Assembly: GCA_937934645.1 (NCBI GenBank)
Contig: CALGYZ010000054.1
Location: forward strand, 1 to 64,000
DNA from: an uncultured Bacillaceae bacterium
GTDB lineage: Bacteria > Bacillota > Bacilli > Bacillales > Caldibacillaceae
Length of the DNA: 64,000 nucleotides
Direction: 5' to 3'
Part shown: piece by piece, positions 18,581 through 27,420 of the stretch
How the letters are laid out: each line of letters opens with the position of its first letter
How positions within the stretch are numbered: position 1 is the stretch's first letter
Made by a program: the position numbers and the translations under genes
Notes under the pieces: model-generated
Told to the model about the DNA's origin: nothing
Database searches by the model: none
The model's input: only the letters and a program-made list of their open reading frames with translations

Positions 18581-20045
18581 ATGGATAAAAGAATTTCCGG
18601 CATAGATAAAAAATTCCCTTCAGACCATGAACGTTTAAAGAAGAATATTTATAAACTTTTACATAAACTGAAAGAACCGGTATTATTGGTTGATAAATAC
18701 AAATTATTGATGCAAACTCCGCAGCCTGCAAGTTTTTCCGATGTTCGCGCGCTCAATTAAAAATGAAAACTTTGCCGGATTTTTTATCATTATGAACCGG
18801 ACCGGGATGGAAATAAAATACCGGAAAGGATTCTCCGAATAAAAAACGGTGATTACTAATACGTTATCCTGGATAGTAAAAGCAATGTTTGTCCGGATGC
18901 GGATATTTGCATTATAAATGATATGACTCCCAATCATATTCCGGTAAGGGAGTTGAAAACAGATAAGGAGCCGGACGCCGGTGAAAGGAAATTCCAGAAA
19001 ATTTTTGACGGTTTACTTGAGGGAATATGCTTCTTTGGTCGGATTATTTACTATTTACCATCCGGTTATGATGATCATTCCAATCCGATCCGTATTCATG
19101 CAATCAATGAGGAAGGCAAGGCTATTTTTCAAATTCAGAATGAAACATGAGCATTGTTTAATAACATCATTATGATGTTTAAGAGAAAAGAGTATACGGT
19201 GCCCGGATATCTAAAAGTACACTGGATCATAAAGGGAAGTTGGAAATTTGTGAAATCCAGTTACCAGATGGGAGGTAAAAAAAGTTGTCGAGGTAAATAC
19301 AAAGCGGAATATTGTCACAGGTATGAATTTAACAATATTCCGTGATGTGACGGAACAATGGAAAATGGCAGAACAGCTGAGAAAAACGGAAATACTGAAT
19401 GTTGTCGGTGAGCTGGCTGCGGGGATTGCCCATAAAATCCGGAATCCGTTGACCTCTTTAAAAGGCTTTATCCAATTATTAAGGGATGAAACAAACGGAT
19501 ATTCTATGTATTTTAGTATTATTATGGCCGAGCTGGAAAGAATCGATTCGATGGTCAATGAATTTCTTGTTCTGGCAAAATCCCAGGCTATCCAGTATCA
19601 AAAAATTAATTTAGTTAATCATGAAGGAAGCTGTTCATTTGTTACAAGACCGGGCGCAATTAGAAAAAATCGAAATCATTACTTGTTTTGAGGAAAAAAT
19701 ATTCCTTATTTTTGTGAACCTGATCAAATGAGATAAGTTTTTACGAATATTGTAGAGAATGAAATTGAAGTATCAGAGAAAAACAGCAAGGTGACCATCA
19801 GCATAAAAAAAGCAAGCAATAAATTGCTCAAAATATCGGTCTCTGATGAGGGCGGAGGCATTCCAGAAGAAAAACTAAGAAGACTGGGAGAACCGTTTTA
19901 TACAACGAAAGAAAAAGGAACTGGGCTTGGTTTAATGGTCAGCTACAAAATTATTAAAGAACACGGCGGAAAAATAGAAGTGGAAAGCAAGGTCGGTCAA
20001 AGAACGACCTTTCATATCCTCCTGCCGGCGGATGATATTATATAA
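18581..20045 (+). pseudogene. Decayed PAS-containing sporulation-type sensor histidine kinase
   Basis: Pieces of one kinase are spread over all three frames. An opening reading from 18581 (PAS-like LKEPVLLVDKYK) stops near 18760. A second PAS remnant contains DGLLEGICFF. Then comes FRDVTEQ with a dimerisation/H-box region ELAAGIAHKIRNPLTSLKG (from 19323; the usual Glu after His is Lys), then a frameshift and a stop where QMRQVFTN would be expected. Finally an ATPase domain has DEGGGIPEE, GEPFYTT, KGTGLGL and HGG, ending at 20045. The architecture resembles KinA/KinC/KinD/KinE. Its place beside a spo0E-type gene and clpE is that of kinD in B. subtilis. Confidence 0.88.
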
Positions 20046-20200
20046 AGTCTATGCATGGAATATTGGTTATTTTCTATATTAAATATTTAAGAATGAATAT
20101 TTTGTCTTTTTTTGCCGATTCGCTTTACTTTGTGTAATTATTTTGGTTTAATGACTAGGGAACTGTTTTTCCTATGAGTGAATGGTGGGAGGATTTAAAA

Positions 20201-20545
20201 GTGAACGTGATACAAAGCAAACATGCGATAGAGAAAGAAATAAAGAAAAAACGGAAACAGTTAATAAAAACAGCAAAAAAATACGGTTTTACCGATGAAA
20301 GAACATTGAAGTCGAGCCAGGAGCTGGATTATTTATTAAATAAATACCAGCGTTTTTTTCGCAAACCTAAAATAAGGGAATGCCCGGTACACCCTAATAA
20401 ATATGAAGCCTGGGTTAAGCGGCATCATCGGGTAAGTTATGAAAAAACTTCATATTATTTTCTTCTTTTGTACTTAAAGGAAGTTTACATAAAAACCAGA
20501 GCGGCAAGGAAAGTTCAGCCGCTCTGGTTTATTTTTTTTCGATAA
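20201..20545 (+). CDS. Spo0E-family aspartyl-phosphate phosphatase, with an odd C-terminal extension
   Basis: Spo0E-type proteins dephosphorylate Spo0A~P and restrain sporulation. The N-terminal part carries the family helical hairpin: IEKEIKKKRKQLIKTAKKYG and the signature SQELDYLLNKY. The GTG at 20201 lies eight bases after GGGAGGA; an upstream ATG at 20174 has no comparable site. Members are usually 55-85 residues, yet this frame gives 114. Its last third runs through the hairpin shared with clpE and overlaps the clpE stop by 17 bases, so the original stop was probably lost. The fold-bearing part is intact, unlike the kinase just upstream. Confidence 0.8.
   Translation: MNVIQSKHAIEKEIKKKRKQLIKTAKKYGFTDERTLKSSQELDYLLNKYQRFFRKPKIRECPVHPNKYEAWVKRHHRVSYEKTSYYFLLLYLKEVYIKTRAARKVQPLWFIFFR
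20492..20539. terminator. Bidirectional terminator between the spo0E-like gene and clpE
   Basis: The stem CCAGAGCGGC/GCCGCTCTGG (496-505 with 518-527 of the 20 kb block) is flanked by A- and T-rich tracts that give T runs on both strands. The spo0E-like frame reads through it. Confidence 0.9.
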
Positions 20546-22655
20546 TCTCAATACAGTCATCGTCCGTTATGACAGCTTTCATTTGAAGTACTTCCGAATG
20601 ATCCAGGATATAGTCGGCAATCCGGTCTTCGAGTTGTTCCTGAATGGTCCGGCGTAACGGTCTTGCGCCGAAAGCAGGATTATAACCCAATTCTACAAGT
20701 TTTTCTTTAACCTCTTTTGTAATTTCAATGGTCCTGTTTTGTTCGGCAAGTTGTTGATTCAATCCTTTAAGCATTAAATCAACAATTTTCATTAAATGTT
20801 TTTTATTAAGGGAATTGAATTGAATAATGCTGTCGAACCGGTTTAAAAATTCAGGCTTAAAGTAATTACGTAAGTTGTCAGTTAATTCTGTCCGGTCAAC
20901 TTGGTCTGTATTGCCGAACCCGACCCGGACATTTTTAACATGCTGTCCGGCATTGCTTGTCATGATAATGACTGTTTCTTTAAAGTTTACCGTTCTTCCC
21001 TGGCTGTCCGTCAACCGGCCGTCATCCATAATTTGGAGAAACATGTGCAATACATCCGGATGGGCTTTTTCAATCTCATCAAGCAGGATCAAACTATAAG
21101 GATTTCTGCGCACTTTTTCAGTTAATTGTCCTGCTTCTTCGTGGCCGACATAACCTGGAGGTGATCCGATTAATTTGGATACACTGTGTTTTTCCATGTA
21201 TTCGCTCATATCAAGCCGGATCATGGCATCCGGTGTACCAAACAGTTCTTCCGTCAGTGCTTTGGCCAGTTCGGTTTTTCCAACTCCGGTCGGACCGATA
21301 AACAGGAATGTACCGATCGGACGGTTTTTGGCTTTTAATCCTGCCCGGCTGCGGCGGATTGCCTTTGCAACTTTTTCTACTGCTTCCTGCTGGCCGACCA
21401 CTTTTGCAGCAAGGTTTTTCTCTAAATTCTTTAATTTTTGTTGTTCATCTTCTTGGATTTTGCCTACGGGAATACCCGTTTTTTCTTCAATGATTTGGTG
21501 GATTAAATGTACATCAACAACCGGTTTTGATTCCTGTCCGGCTTGTTGTTGGGCCTGTAAAGTTTGTTCTTCATCCCGCAGTTTTGCTGCAAGCTCATAA
21601 TTCTCAGAGCGCAACGCTTTTTCCTTTTCCGCAGCGATTTGTTCCAGACGTTCTTTAATTGATTGCGGTGTCATTGCACCGGATTCAAGGTTTAATTTTG
21701 ATCCGGCTTCGTCCATTAAGTCAATAGCTTTATCAGGTAAGAATCGGTCCTGTATATAACGGTGGGAAAGGGTTACGCATGCACGTATTGCTTCATCATC
21801 ATAAGTTACGTGATGGTAATCCTCATATTTTTCTTTCAAACCCATTAAAATGGTGATCGTATCTTCAATGGACGGTTCATGTACGTGAACGGGCTGGAAA
21901 CGCCGTTCCAGGGCACCATCTTTTTCGATTTGCCGGTATTCTTTTAACGTGGTTGCCCCAATGATTTGAATTTCCCCGCGGGCAAGAGCGGGTTTCAAAA
22001 TGTTACCGGCATCCATTGAACCTTCCGCAGAACCTGCTCCGACGATTAAATGGATTTCGTCAATGAATAGAATTACTTCCGGCCGGTTTTGCAGCTCAGA
22101 AATTAATTGCTTCATTCTTTCTTCAAATTGTCCCCGTATTCCTGTATTTGCTACAAGGGATGCAACATCTAGCAGATAGAGCTGTTTGCCCTTTAATTTT
22201 GCCGGAACATCACCGGAGACAAGTTTCAAAGCCAGTCCTTCAGCAATGGCAGTTTTTCCAACCCCGGGTTCCCCGATTAAAACCGGGTTATTTTTATTTC
22301 TCCGGTTTAAGATTTCAATAACTTTTTTAACTTCCTCATCACGCCCAATCACAGGATCAATTTTCCCGTTTTGTGCGTCTAAATTTAAATTCCGACCGAA
22401 CTGGTCAAGAAAACTGCCGCCTCCAGGGGCATGTACTGTTTTTGTTCTGGAACCACCGGAACCTTGAAATGGCTGGGTGAATCCGTCAAACATGAATGGA
22501 TTCGGATTGCTGAAAAAGTTTTTCATTGAAGAGCTGAATTTTTGCTTTTCTTCTTGATAACATTTTTGGCACAAAGCATAATTGGTTTGTTTTCCATTTA
22601 TATAAAGCTGAAAATGTACACTTGCGGGATTTTTATTGCACTTCTTACATAACAT
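20529..22655 (-). CDS. clpE: ATP-dependent Clp protease ATPase subunit ClpE
   Basis: ClpE is a HSP100 unfoldase that works with ClpP and helps clear aggregates and inactivate CtsR after heat stress. The 708 residues begin with the ClpE zinc finger (LCKKC and LCQKC), then AAA-1 with GEPGVGKT, a UVR-type coiled region (EKALRSENYELAAKLRDEE) and AAA-2 with GPTGVGKTELAK. The ATG at 22655 follows AAAAAGGAG and starts directly at the zinc finger. A longer frame to 22823 would translate the promoter and is rejected. Two CtsR operators flank the promoter. Confidence 0.97.
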   Translation of the reverse strand: MLCKKCNKNPASVHFQLYINGKQTNYALCQKCYQEEKQKFSSSMKNFFSNPNPFMFDGFTQPFQGSGGSRTKTVHAPGGGSFLDQFGRNLNLDAQNGKIDPVIGRDEEVKKVIEILNRRNKNNPVLIGEPGVGKTAIAEGLALKLVSGDVPAKLKGKQLYLLDVASLVANTGIRGQFEERMKQLISELQNRPEVILFIDEIHLIVGAGSAEGSMDAGNILKPALARGEIQIIGATTLKEYRQIEKDGALERRFQPVHVHEPSIEDTITILMGLKEKYEDYHHVTYDDEAIRACVTLSHRYIQDRFLPDKAIDLMDEAGSKLNLESGAMTPQSIKERLEQIAAEKEKALRSENYELAAKLRDEEQTLQAQQQAGQESKPVVDVHLIHQIIEEKTGIPVGKIQEDEQQKLKNLEKNLAAKVVGQQEAVEKVAKAIRRSRAGLKAKNRPIGTFLFIGPTGVGKTELAKALTEELFGTPDAMIRLDMSEYMEKHSVSKLIGSPPGYVGHEEAGQLTEKVRRNPYSLILLDEIEKAHPDVLHMFLQIMDDGRLTDSQGRTVNFKETVIIMTSNAGQHVKNVRVGFGNTDQVDRTELTDNLRNYFKPEFLNRFDSIIQFNSLNKKHLMKIVDLMLKGLNQQLAEQNRTIEITKEVKEKLVELGYNPAFGARPLRRTIQEQLEDRIADYILDHSEVLQMKAVITDDDCIEIIEKK

Positions 22656-22706
22656 CCGTATCAACTCCTTTTTATCAGGATTGAATAAGTATGATGATCC
22701 GTATTT

Positions 22707-22757
22707 TTTGACCATTTTTGACCTTCTGTCTTTATTATAATTTGACCTTCTTTGACT
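22707..22757 (-). promoter_or_regulatory. Two CtsR operators at the clpE promoter
   Basis: The CtsR site is a tandem heptad, RGTCAAA-NAN-RGTCAAA. On the minus strand there are two: AGTCAAA-GAA-GGTCAAA (22757-22741) and GGTCAAA-AAT-GGTCAAA (22723-22707). All four heptads match. One lies in the promoter spacer and one around the transcript start, so binding would block RNA polymerase. Confidence 0.95.
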
Positions 22758-22762
22758 TTCAA
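22734..22762 (-). promoter_or_regulatory. Sigma-A promoter of clpE
   Basis: On the minus strand TTGAAA (22762-22757) and a perfect TATAAT (22739-22734) are separated by 17 bases. It lies between and across the two CtsR operators. Confidence 0.88.
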
Positions 22763-22848
22763 GTGTTTTGCATGAAATTTTATAAAAAAGTTCTCTTCGT
22801 TCTTTACTTGTCCAACAATGCATAAGATTTGGATAAGGAGGGAGTGGA

Positions 22849-23862
22849 TTGAACTGGAGGGCTTCGCTGCAATTAGCTTCCGTGTATGTGGGGACGGTGG
22901 TGGGAGCCGGATTTGCAACGGGCAGGGAAATTGTTGAGTTTTTTTCCCGCTACGGTCTGTTCGGGCTGGGCGGTATCTTAATCTCGGGTTTATGTTTTAT
23001 AGCCTTTGGCGTAAAAATTATGAAATTGGCAATCCGGTTAAAGGCTGGCAGTTTTCATCAGCTGAATGTTCATATGTATGGACCGTACATAACTCCTGTT
23101 ATCAATTTGCTCATGTTTATCATGTTGCTCGGTGTAACAGCGGTGATGCTGTCGGGTGCGGGGAGCGTTTTTTCAGAGCAACTCCATTTGCCGAAAATTT
23201 TTGGCATTCTTTTAACAATGATCCTGGCATTAATAACCTTAACCATCGGGACGAAAGGATTGGTATATGTTAATTCTCTGGTTGTTCCGCTGTTAATTGC
23301 CTTTAGTTTCATGTTAGCGGTTTTATCTTTCCGGACGGACGGTTTTATTGATAATGTTTTATGGGCTCCCGATTTTGAATGGGGATCGTTCACCAGTGCC
23401 TTTGCTTATGCGGCTTTTAATATTATGTTGACGAGCGCCGTTTTAGTTCCGGCGGCAAATGAAATCGGGGATGAACGGGTGGTAAAAACCGGGGGAATAC
23501 TGGGTGGTCTTGCTTTGACTATAATATTAATCTTCAGTCACGTCACTCTTGTCCAGCTCCCTTCGTTACAATCATATCATATCCCAATGGCGGTTATGAT
23601 GAACCGGTTGGCGGGGTCGTTATATTTTCTTTACATAATTATTATTTACGGAGAAATTTTTACTTCGGTAGTAGGGAATATATACGGGCTGGAACGGTTT
23701 ATCAGGAAGAAGGTTCATGTTCATTCTTTTGTTGCCGGTTTGTTTCTTTTCAGCATCGCCTTTATGTTCAGTCTGATTGATTACGGAACGTTGCTTTCAC
23801 TGCTGTATCCTTTATTCGGTTATATCAGCCTGTTTTTTCTTGTGTTATTATTAATCCGGTAA
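22849..23862 (+). CDS. ykvI: YkvI-like membrane transporter of unknown substrate
   Basis: The 337-residue protein has ten or so membrane segments and the YkvI-family opening SVYVGTVVGAGFATGREIVEFF, a glycine-rich broken helix like those in LeuT-fold transporters. The TTG at 22849 follows AAGGAGGGAG. In B. subtilis ykvI also lies beside and divergent from clpE, which supports orthology. The substrate is not known. Confidence 0.85.
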   Translation: MNWRASLQLASVYVGTVVGAGFATGREIVEFFSRYGLFGLGGILISGLCFIAFGVKIMKLAIRLKAGSFHQLNVHMYGPYITPVINLLMFIMLLGVTAVMLSGAGSVFSEQLHLPKIFGILLTMILALITLTIGTKGLVYVNSLVVPLLIAFSFMLAVLSFRTDGFIDNVLWAPDFEWGSFTSAFAYAAFNIMLTSAVLVPAANEIGDERVVKTGGILGGLALTIILIFSHVTLVQLPSLQSYHIPMAVMMNRLAGSLYFLYIIIIYGEIFTSVVGNIYGLERFIRKKVHVHSFVAGLFLFSIAFMFSLIDYGTLLSLLYPLFGYISLFFLVLLLIR

Positions 23863-23893
23863 AAAAACGGTGTCTTTTACGGACACCGTTGTT
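23860..23893. terminator. Terminator between ykvI and the CPBP protease gene
   Basis: An eight-bp stem ACGGTGTC/GACACCGT with a seven-base loop lies between convergent genes; seven T residues follow on the minus strand. Confidence 0.85.
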
Positions 23894-23894
23894 A

Positions 23895-24509
23895 TTAACG
23901 TAAAGGGAAAAGAACGAGCAGTAACAAATCAAAGACGAGATGGGAAATGATCACAAGAGGAAGACTGCGTTTCGTTGCGTACAAGTATCCCCAGAAAATT
24001 CCACATATAAAAGCAGCAATGATCAGGATGAAATAACCTGAATAAATTTGGACGGAAGCATATAACAAGCTTGATATGATAACACTTTTCCACATTGTTG
24101 TGTTCTTTAGCAGATGTTTCTGGACAAATCCGCGCCAAAAAATCTCTTCACCGGGTATCAGGATCAGGATTAATGCAATATAATGTAAAATATGTTCCGG
24201 TGCAAACAGCCGGTACAATTTCGTTACTTGTTTGGAAAAATATTTTATATGAAATAAATCGATTAAAAAGTTTCCAATCCAAAAGATTATGTATATGAGA
24301 ACACCTGATAGTAATCCGTACAATAAATAACGGCCGACGGATAACCGGTCGTCAGTTTCTTCCTGTAAAATGACAAAAGCGATCAAGAAGAGCATGGCAC
24401 CGGTAATGATGTACCAAAACACTTTCGACTGGCTGAAAGCAAAATAGATTAAAACATGTGCAATTACCAGCCCGAGTATAAATCTCCAATTGGTAAATGT
24501 CTCTTTCAT
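23895..24509 (-). CDS. CPBP-family intramembrane metalloprotease (CAAX prenyl protease 2 fold)
   Basis: The 204-residue membrane protein carries the motifs of the ABI/CPBP family: PGEEIFWRGFVQ with the EExxxR signature in the middle, and ISHLVFDLLL with the metal-binding histidine near the C-terminus. About seven hydrophobic segments are visible. Relatives in Bacillus (YdiL-like) have unproven substrates. The ATG at 24509 follows AAAGGAG; an upstream in-frame TTG would place the ribosome-binding site inside the gene. Confidence 0.88.
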   Translation of the reverse strand: MKETFTNWRFILGLVIAHVLIYFAFSQSKVFWYIITGAMLFLIAFVILQEETDDRLSVGRYLLYGLLSGVLIYIIFWIGNFLIDLFHIKYFSKQVTKLYRLFAPEHILHYIALILILIPGEEIFWRGFVQKHLLKNTTMWKSVIISSLLYASVQIYSGYFILIIAAFICGIFWGYLYATKRSLPLVIISHLVFDLLLLVLFPLR

Positions 24510-24582
24510 AAAAAATGAAACTCCTTTCAAAACTAGTTATATTTTAGCATACTTCGGGCAAGTAAAAAACACATAAAAATAC

Positions 24583-24618
24583 TGAAAAAAAGAAATGTAA
24601 ACGGAACGCTTACATTTC
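24583..24618 (-). terminator. Terminator of ykvS
   Basis: The inverted repeat GAAATGTAA/TTACATTTC (24592-24600 with 24610-24618) is followed on the minus strand by a tract of T residues. Confidence 0.8.
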
Positions 24619-24707
24619 ATTATGTAAAAAATACAGGCGGTTTATAATGGAGTAAATTATTAAATTATTACTTTGTTATTTTCTGTTAATTCTGAAAAGA
24701 AAACGTT

Positions 24708-24890
24708 TTAATTTTCCTTTATAATTTTATATTTCTTATGGTTGACAACAGTGCGTTCTTCCAAATCCAGTTCACGGTAATTGGGCATATATGTTAAATT
24801 TACAATAACCGAATTCTCATAAACTTTTTCCACAACCCCGCGCAGTCCGTTTTTAAATTCGATCACATTACCAACAGCGGCTTTTTTCAT
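24708..24890 (-). CDS. ykvS: YkvS-like small protein (DUF2187)
   Basis: This 60-residue protein has the compact beta-rich, SH3-like pattern of the YkvS/DUF2187 family (GNVIEFKNG, GVVEKVYENSVIVNLT, TVVNHKKYKII). The ATG at 24890 follows a GGAGA-type site. Its function is unknown. Position between clpE-ykvI and ykvT agrees with B. subtilis. Confidence 0.85.
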   Translation of the reverse strand: MKKAAVGNVIEFKNGLRGVVEKVYENSVIVNLTYMPNYRELDLEERTVVNHKKYKIIKEN

Positions 24891-25030
24891 TTTACATCTC
24901 TCCTTTAAAACAATATAATTATAATTTAGTTTGCACTATTCATTGTGAAATGTAAAGGGTTACTTAATCTCTTTCAGAAATTTAATTGAATAAATAATAA
25001 ACTTGTTATTAGTTTTGGAGGGAAGAGAAA

Positions 25031-25225
25031 TTGGATGAAAAAGAAGCACGTACACTCCTTGACCGTCTGGCCCGGGGAGAAATAAAGGAATGCCGGGTAA
25101 AAAAAGAAGATTTTATGGTTTTTAGAAAATGTCTGCTGGAACGAGAAGACTTTAAACATTTCCACGGAATTGCCCAAGTCGGGGGCGATGTCATTTATCA
25201 TTATTTAGATAAACCGAGAAGTTAA
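25031..25225 (+). CDS. Short conserved-looking soluble protein, unrecognised
   Basis: The 64-residue product is charged and soluble, with a Lys/Glu-rich first half and a C-terminal GIAQVGGDVIYHYL segment. The TTG at 25031 lies seven bases after GGAGGGA. I do not recognise the family with confidence and give no function. The strong start signal and balanced composition favour a real gene. Confidence 0.7.
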   Translation: MDEKEARTLLDRLARGEIKECRVKKEDFMVFRKCLLEREDFKHFHGIAQVGGDVIYHYLDKPRS

Positions 25226-25340
25226 CAAAGAGAATCCTCCTCTTGAGTATTCCCATAATTTTCCATCATTGCCAATCTTCTACTAATGATTCCCAAATAA
25301 AACATTGTTAGTCTAAAAGGGAATTCAACAGGAGGTGGTT

Positions 25341-25940
25341 TTGAAGAAAATGTTAAAAAAAGGATTAACGGCATTTTTCGCATTTTCAGCCTTTTTATTC
25401 TTTTCCGGAATGAATGAAACCGGAGCAACATCTGTTTATAAAGTGAAAAAAGATGACAGTTTGTACAAAATCGGTCAACATTTCGGTGTTTCCGTCCAAG
25501 GGATTAAGTCTTTGAATCACTTAAACTCAGAAACGATTTTCCCGGGACAAAATCTCGCCTTGCCGGCATCTTTACCGGAAGATGAGAAAGAATTATTGGC
25601 ACGGCTTGTAGCGGCAGAGGCAAAAGGTGAGCCTTATGCCGGAAAAGTTGCTGTAGCGGTAGTTGTTTTGAACCGCCTCCATCATCCGGATTTTCCGGAC
25701 ACCATCCGTGAAGTGATTTACTCAAAAGATGGCGGTTACTTTGCTTTTACCCCGGTTGCCAATGGTGAGATCAATAAACCGGCAGATGAAGAGTCGAAGA
25801 AGGCCGTCCAGGAAGCGCTTGCTTTTCAAGGACAAGGTAATGGTTCATTATATTTCTATAATCCGGAAAAAAGTACAAGCAAGTGGATTACCACAAGGGA
25901 TGTTACAATCAAAATTGGAAATCACATTTTTGCTAAATAA
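25341..25940 (+). CDS. ykvT: YkvT-like LysM plus SleB-type cell wall hydrolase
   Basis: The 199-residue exported protein has a signal peptide (residues 1 to about 30), one LysM domain (VYKVKKDDSLYKIGQHFGVS to FPGQNLALP) and a hydrolase_2 (SleB/CwlJ) domain starting LLARLVAAEAKGEPYAGKVAVA, whose glutamate is the likely catalytic residue. SleB-type enzymes degrade spore cortex peptidoglycan; the LysM domain replaces the usual SleB binding domain. The TTG at 25341 is chosen because it lies five bases after AGGAGG; an ATG nine bases later is too far. Confidence 0.9.
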   Translation: MKKMLKKGLTAFFAFSAFLFFSGMNETGATSVYKVKKDDSLYKIGQHFGVSVQGIKSLNHLNSETIFPGQNLALPASLPEDEKELLARLVAAEAKGEPYAGKVAVAVVVLNRLHHPDFPDTIREVIYSKDGGYFAFTPVANGEINKPADEESKKAVQEALAFQGQGNGSLYFYNPEKSTSKWITTRDVTIKIGNHIFAK

Positions 25941-25948
25941 ATAACCGG

Positions 25949-25981
25949 AAAAGGTTTGCCTGTTTATGGCAAACCTTTTTG
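25949..25981 (+). terminator. Terminator of ykvT
   Basis: A stem AAAAGGTTTGCC/GGCAAACCTTTT with a six-base loop ends in T residues. Confidence 0.9.
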
Positions 25982-26099
25982 TAATTACATTATTGAAGCT
26001 CAGGAACTTGATAAAAATATACCGGCTGCAGATCGGTCACGGATCCGTTATAAAACTTTTTTGCAGATCTTAATAAATCATGAAATTTTTAAAAAACAA

Positions 26100-26128
26100 T
26101 TGCATTATTAAGATATTTGCTTTATAAA
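26100..26128 (+). promoter_or_regulatory. Relict promoter before the SDR pseudogene
   Basis: TTGCAT (26100-26105) and TATAAA (26123-26128) are separated by 17 bases. An AAGGGAGAAAGGA-type ribosome-binding site also survives before the broken gene. Confidence 0.5.
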
Positions 26129-26185
26129 ATAATTTAAATTATTATTGTGACCTCATAAAATTTAAGGGAGAAAGGAATCCTCAGG

Positions 26186-26890
26186 ATGGATAAAAATAAA
26201 ACCGTAATTGTCACAGGCGGTGCGATGGAATCGGCAGGGAAATTGTAACCGGGTTCGCTGAAGCTTCTGCAAAAGTCGTGATTGATGATCATGATTTTGT
26301 GGCAGGAAAAGCATTGGAAACGGAATTGCCAATAAGGGATTATATTGTACATTTGTCGAAACGGATGTCAGAAAAGAAGAAGATATTATACGCCTTGTTG
26401 AGTTTACCGTGCAACAATATGGACAGATTGACATCCTGATCAATAACGCCGGTATAGCGAAGTTTAATTCATTTTTGATGTGTCGGTAGCTGAGTGGGAT
26501 GATATACTGAATACAAACTTGCGGAGTGTTTTTCTCTGTTCAAAAGAAGCTGCCAGGTATATGCGGTCATCCGGAGGGTGCATCATTAACATTGTTTCTG
26601 TTCTTGCTTTTCAAGCCGCTAAAAATACAGAAAGCTACGAAGCTTCAAAAGGCGGAATCATTGCCTTGACCCGTGCTCTGGCTGCAAGCCTGAGCGGGTA
26701 TAATATCCGGGTGAATTCGATCAGTCCCGGCTGGATTCATGCCGGAAGCAAACACGATCAGCCGGTGGAAAATCAAAGCCTTCAATTATCCGGACGTGCA
26801 GGCAAACCGTCTGATATTGTAAATCTTTGTTGTTGTTGGCGGATTCTGAAAATGATTATATTAATGGTGAAAATATAACTCTTCATGGGT
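26186..26890 (+). pseudogene. Short-chain dehydrogenase/reductase pseudogene with four frameshifts
   Basis: The frames can be stitched into an SDR of about 245 residues. It has TVIVTGGA at the start, DILINNAGIAKFNS, the serine region INIVSVLAF, the YEASKGG catalytic Tyr-Lys pair (YxxxK), and NSISPGWIHA. Single missing bases break it at about 26223 (in the GxxxGxG loop), 26330, 26475 and 26835. The last is followed in another frame by the C-terminal DSENDYINGENITLHGG-like tail. Promoter and ribosome-binding site remain. It resembles FabG-like or glucose-dehydrogenase-like oxidoreductases; substrate unknown. Confidence 0.9.
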
Positions 26891-27014
26891 GCAGGACAAA
26901 ATTATTACCAGAAACGGGCTTATAAATGTTTTTGGCCGGAATGGTAGTTTTTTGCTGCCTAGAATGGAGATTTGCACTAAAACTCAATATTTATAAGTAT
27001 GGGAGTGAAAATTC

Positions 27015-27287
27015 ATGATAGAAAAAACGTTTGTCATAACAAATGAAACCGGATTGCATGCCCGTCCGGCCACATTACTGGTACAAGCGGCCGGAAAGTT
27101 CGATTCCGAGATCACCCTTCAATATAAAGAAAAAAAGGTAAATTTAAAATCCATAATGGGGGTTTTGTCCCTTGGAATCGGAAAAGGTTCGGAAATCACG
27201 ATCACCATAGAAGGCGGCGATGAGGAGCTTGCAATGAAAGAACTGGAAGAAACGATTAGACAGGAAAATCTGGCAGAAGAAATATAG
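27015..27287 (+). CDS. ptsH: Phosphocarrier protein HPr
   Basis: HPr carries phosphate from enzyme I to sugar-specific EII proteins and, when phosphorylated on serine, is the corepressor of CcpA. The 90-residue protein has the active-site histidine in GLHARPAT (about residue 16) and the regulatory serine in LKSIMGVLSLG (about 47). The histidine distinguishes HPr from Crh, which lacks it. The ATG at 27015 follows GGGAGTG. It is a single-gene unit here: no ptsG or ptsI is adjacent, unlike the ptsGHI locus of B. subtilis. Confidence 0.95.
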   Translation: MIEKTFVITNETGLHARPATLLVQAAGKFDSEITLQYKEKKVNLKSIMGVLSLGIGKGSEITITIEGGDEELAMKELEETIRQENLAEEI

Positions 27288-27291
27288 AATA

Positions 27292-27362
27292 TAAAAAAAG
27301 GCTATTTAAGCGGAAAAATTGATTGATATTTCCTTCAATCATTACTTAAATAGCTTTTTTTC
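27292..27362 (+). terminator. Terminator of ptsH
   Basis: A long stem with arms AAAAGGCTATTTAAG and CTTAAATAGCTTTTT encloses a loop of about 35 bases and ends in T residues. Confidence 0.85.
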
Positions 27363-27420
27363 TTAACTGATATGGTAAAATATAGTTATTAAGCTTCATT
27401 ACTTGTCCGGGAGTGATTTT

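Noticed and set aside
24592..24618. An inverted repeat considered as an operator for the CPBP protease gene
   Set aside because: On the minus strand it is followed by a T tract just after ykvS, so it is better read as the ykvS terminator.
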